Part shown: positions 63,870-64,000 of the stretch, in pieces
Numbering within the stretch: position 1 is the stretch's first letter
Layout: each line of letters starts with the position of its first letter
Assembly (NCBI RefSeq): GCF_027887165.1
Contig: NC_077230.1
Coordinates: forward strand, 340,080,322-340,144,321
Direction: 5' to 3'
Length of the DNA stretch: 64,000 nt
Source: Monodelphis domestica
Lineage: Eukaryota > Chordata > Mammalia > Didelphimorphia > Didelphidae
Notes under the pieces: model-generated
Database searches by the model: none
What the model was told of the DNA's origin: nothing
The model's input: the letters and a program-made list of their open reading frames with translations, nothing else
Program-made: the position numbers and the translations under genes

Positions 63870-64000
63870 GCTTCTCCATTGTTGTTGATCTATCATTTTG
63901 GAATCTTCATGACCCTATTTGGAGTTTTCTTGGCAAAAATAACTAGAGTAGTTTGCCGTTTTTTCCTAGGAAACTGAGGCAAACAGTTAAGTGACTTTCC
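63870..64000 (-). mobile_element. MAR1-type SINE, runs off window
   Basis: 'ttggagttttcttggcaaaa', 'agtagtttgccg', 'ggaaactgaggcaaacagtt'; antisense, cut by the window end. Confidence 0.9.

Overview
The window looks like a marsupial nuclear genome, most likely a didelphid opossum such as Monodelphis, although an Australian marsupial is not excluded. I see no protein-coding exon of a host gene. The evidence for a marsupial is the repeat population: a tRNA-derived, A-tailed SINE of the SINE-1_MD/WALLSI kind ('S1' below); MAR1-type SINEs with a MIR-like head and an RTE-like tail; many MIR/Ther-1 CORE-SINEs; L2 and CR1/L3 LINE fragments; and marsupial-type L1. All family names come from memory of the consensus sequences, not from a search.

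Layout. 1-3.0 kb holds the 5' part of a young-looking minus-strand L1, with its 5'UTR, a complete 307-codon ORF1 and an open start of ORF2 that runs off the left edge. 3-8 kb is an LINE graveyard. It includes a CR1/L3 3' end blown up into a roughly 54-bp minisatellite (5.28-6.05 kb) and an L1 insertion with a twin-priming 5' inversion and an exact 14-bp target duplication (6.57-7.81 kb). 8-20.5 kb has two short hAT-type elements with 8-bp target duplications, SINEs, CR1/L3 coding relics, a strong CTCF-like motif (15.74 kb) and several unique blocks. 20.5-24.8 kb has a possible LTR fragment, a nuclear copy of mitochondrial ATP8-ATP6 (NUMT), and a 3-kb AT-rich block bounded by a 96-bp direct repeat.

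The one likely host gene element is at 29.1-30.8 kb. It is a CpG-rich promoter with three CRE-type sites in 60 bp, followed by a purine-rich, (GA)n-containing putative 5'UTR exon with a good splice donor at 30148/30149, on the plus strand. The 33 kb to its right holds no recognisable coding exon, so it may be the first intron of that gene. I cannot name the gene.

31-64 kb is mostly nested repeats: long minus-strand L2 copies (32.4-33.9, 35.8-36.9, 39.6-42.3 and 58.4-59.3 kb) cut by SINEs and L1 3' ends, microsatellites grown from SINE A-tails, and a (GT)n-(GACA/GA)n block at 47.1 kb. A wobble-paired long hairpin lies at 53.95-54.05 kb. Unique segments at 52.3-52.7 and 62.7-63.3 kb look like candidate conserved non-coding elements. 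Repeat edges are read by eye and are generally good to about 10-20 bp, better where a target duplication is given.
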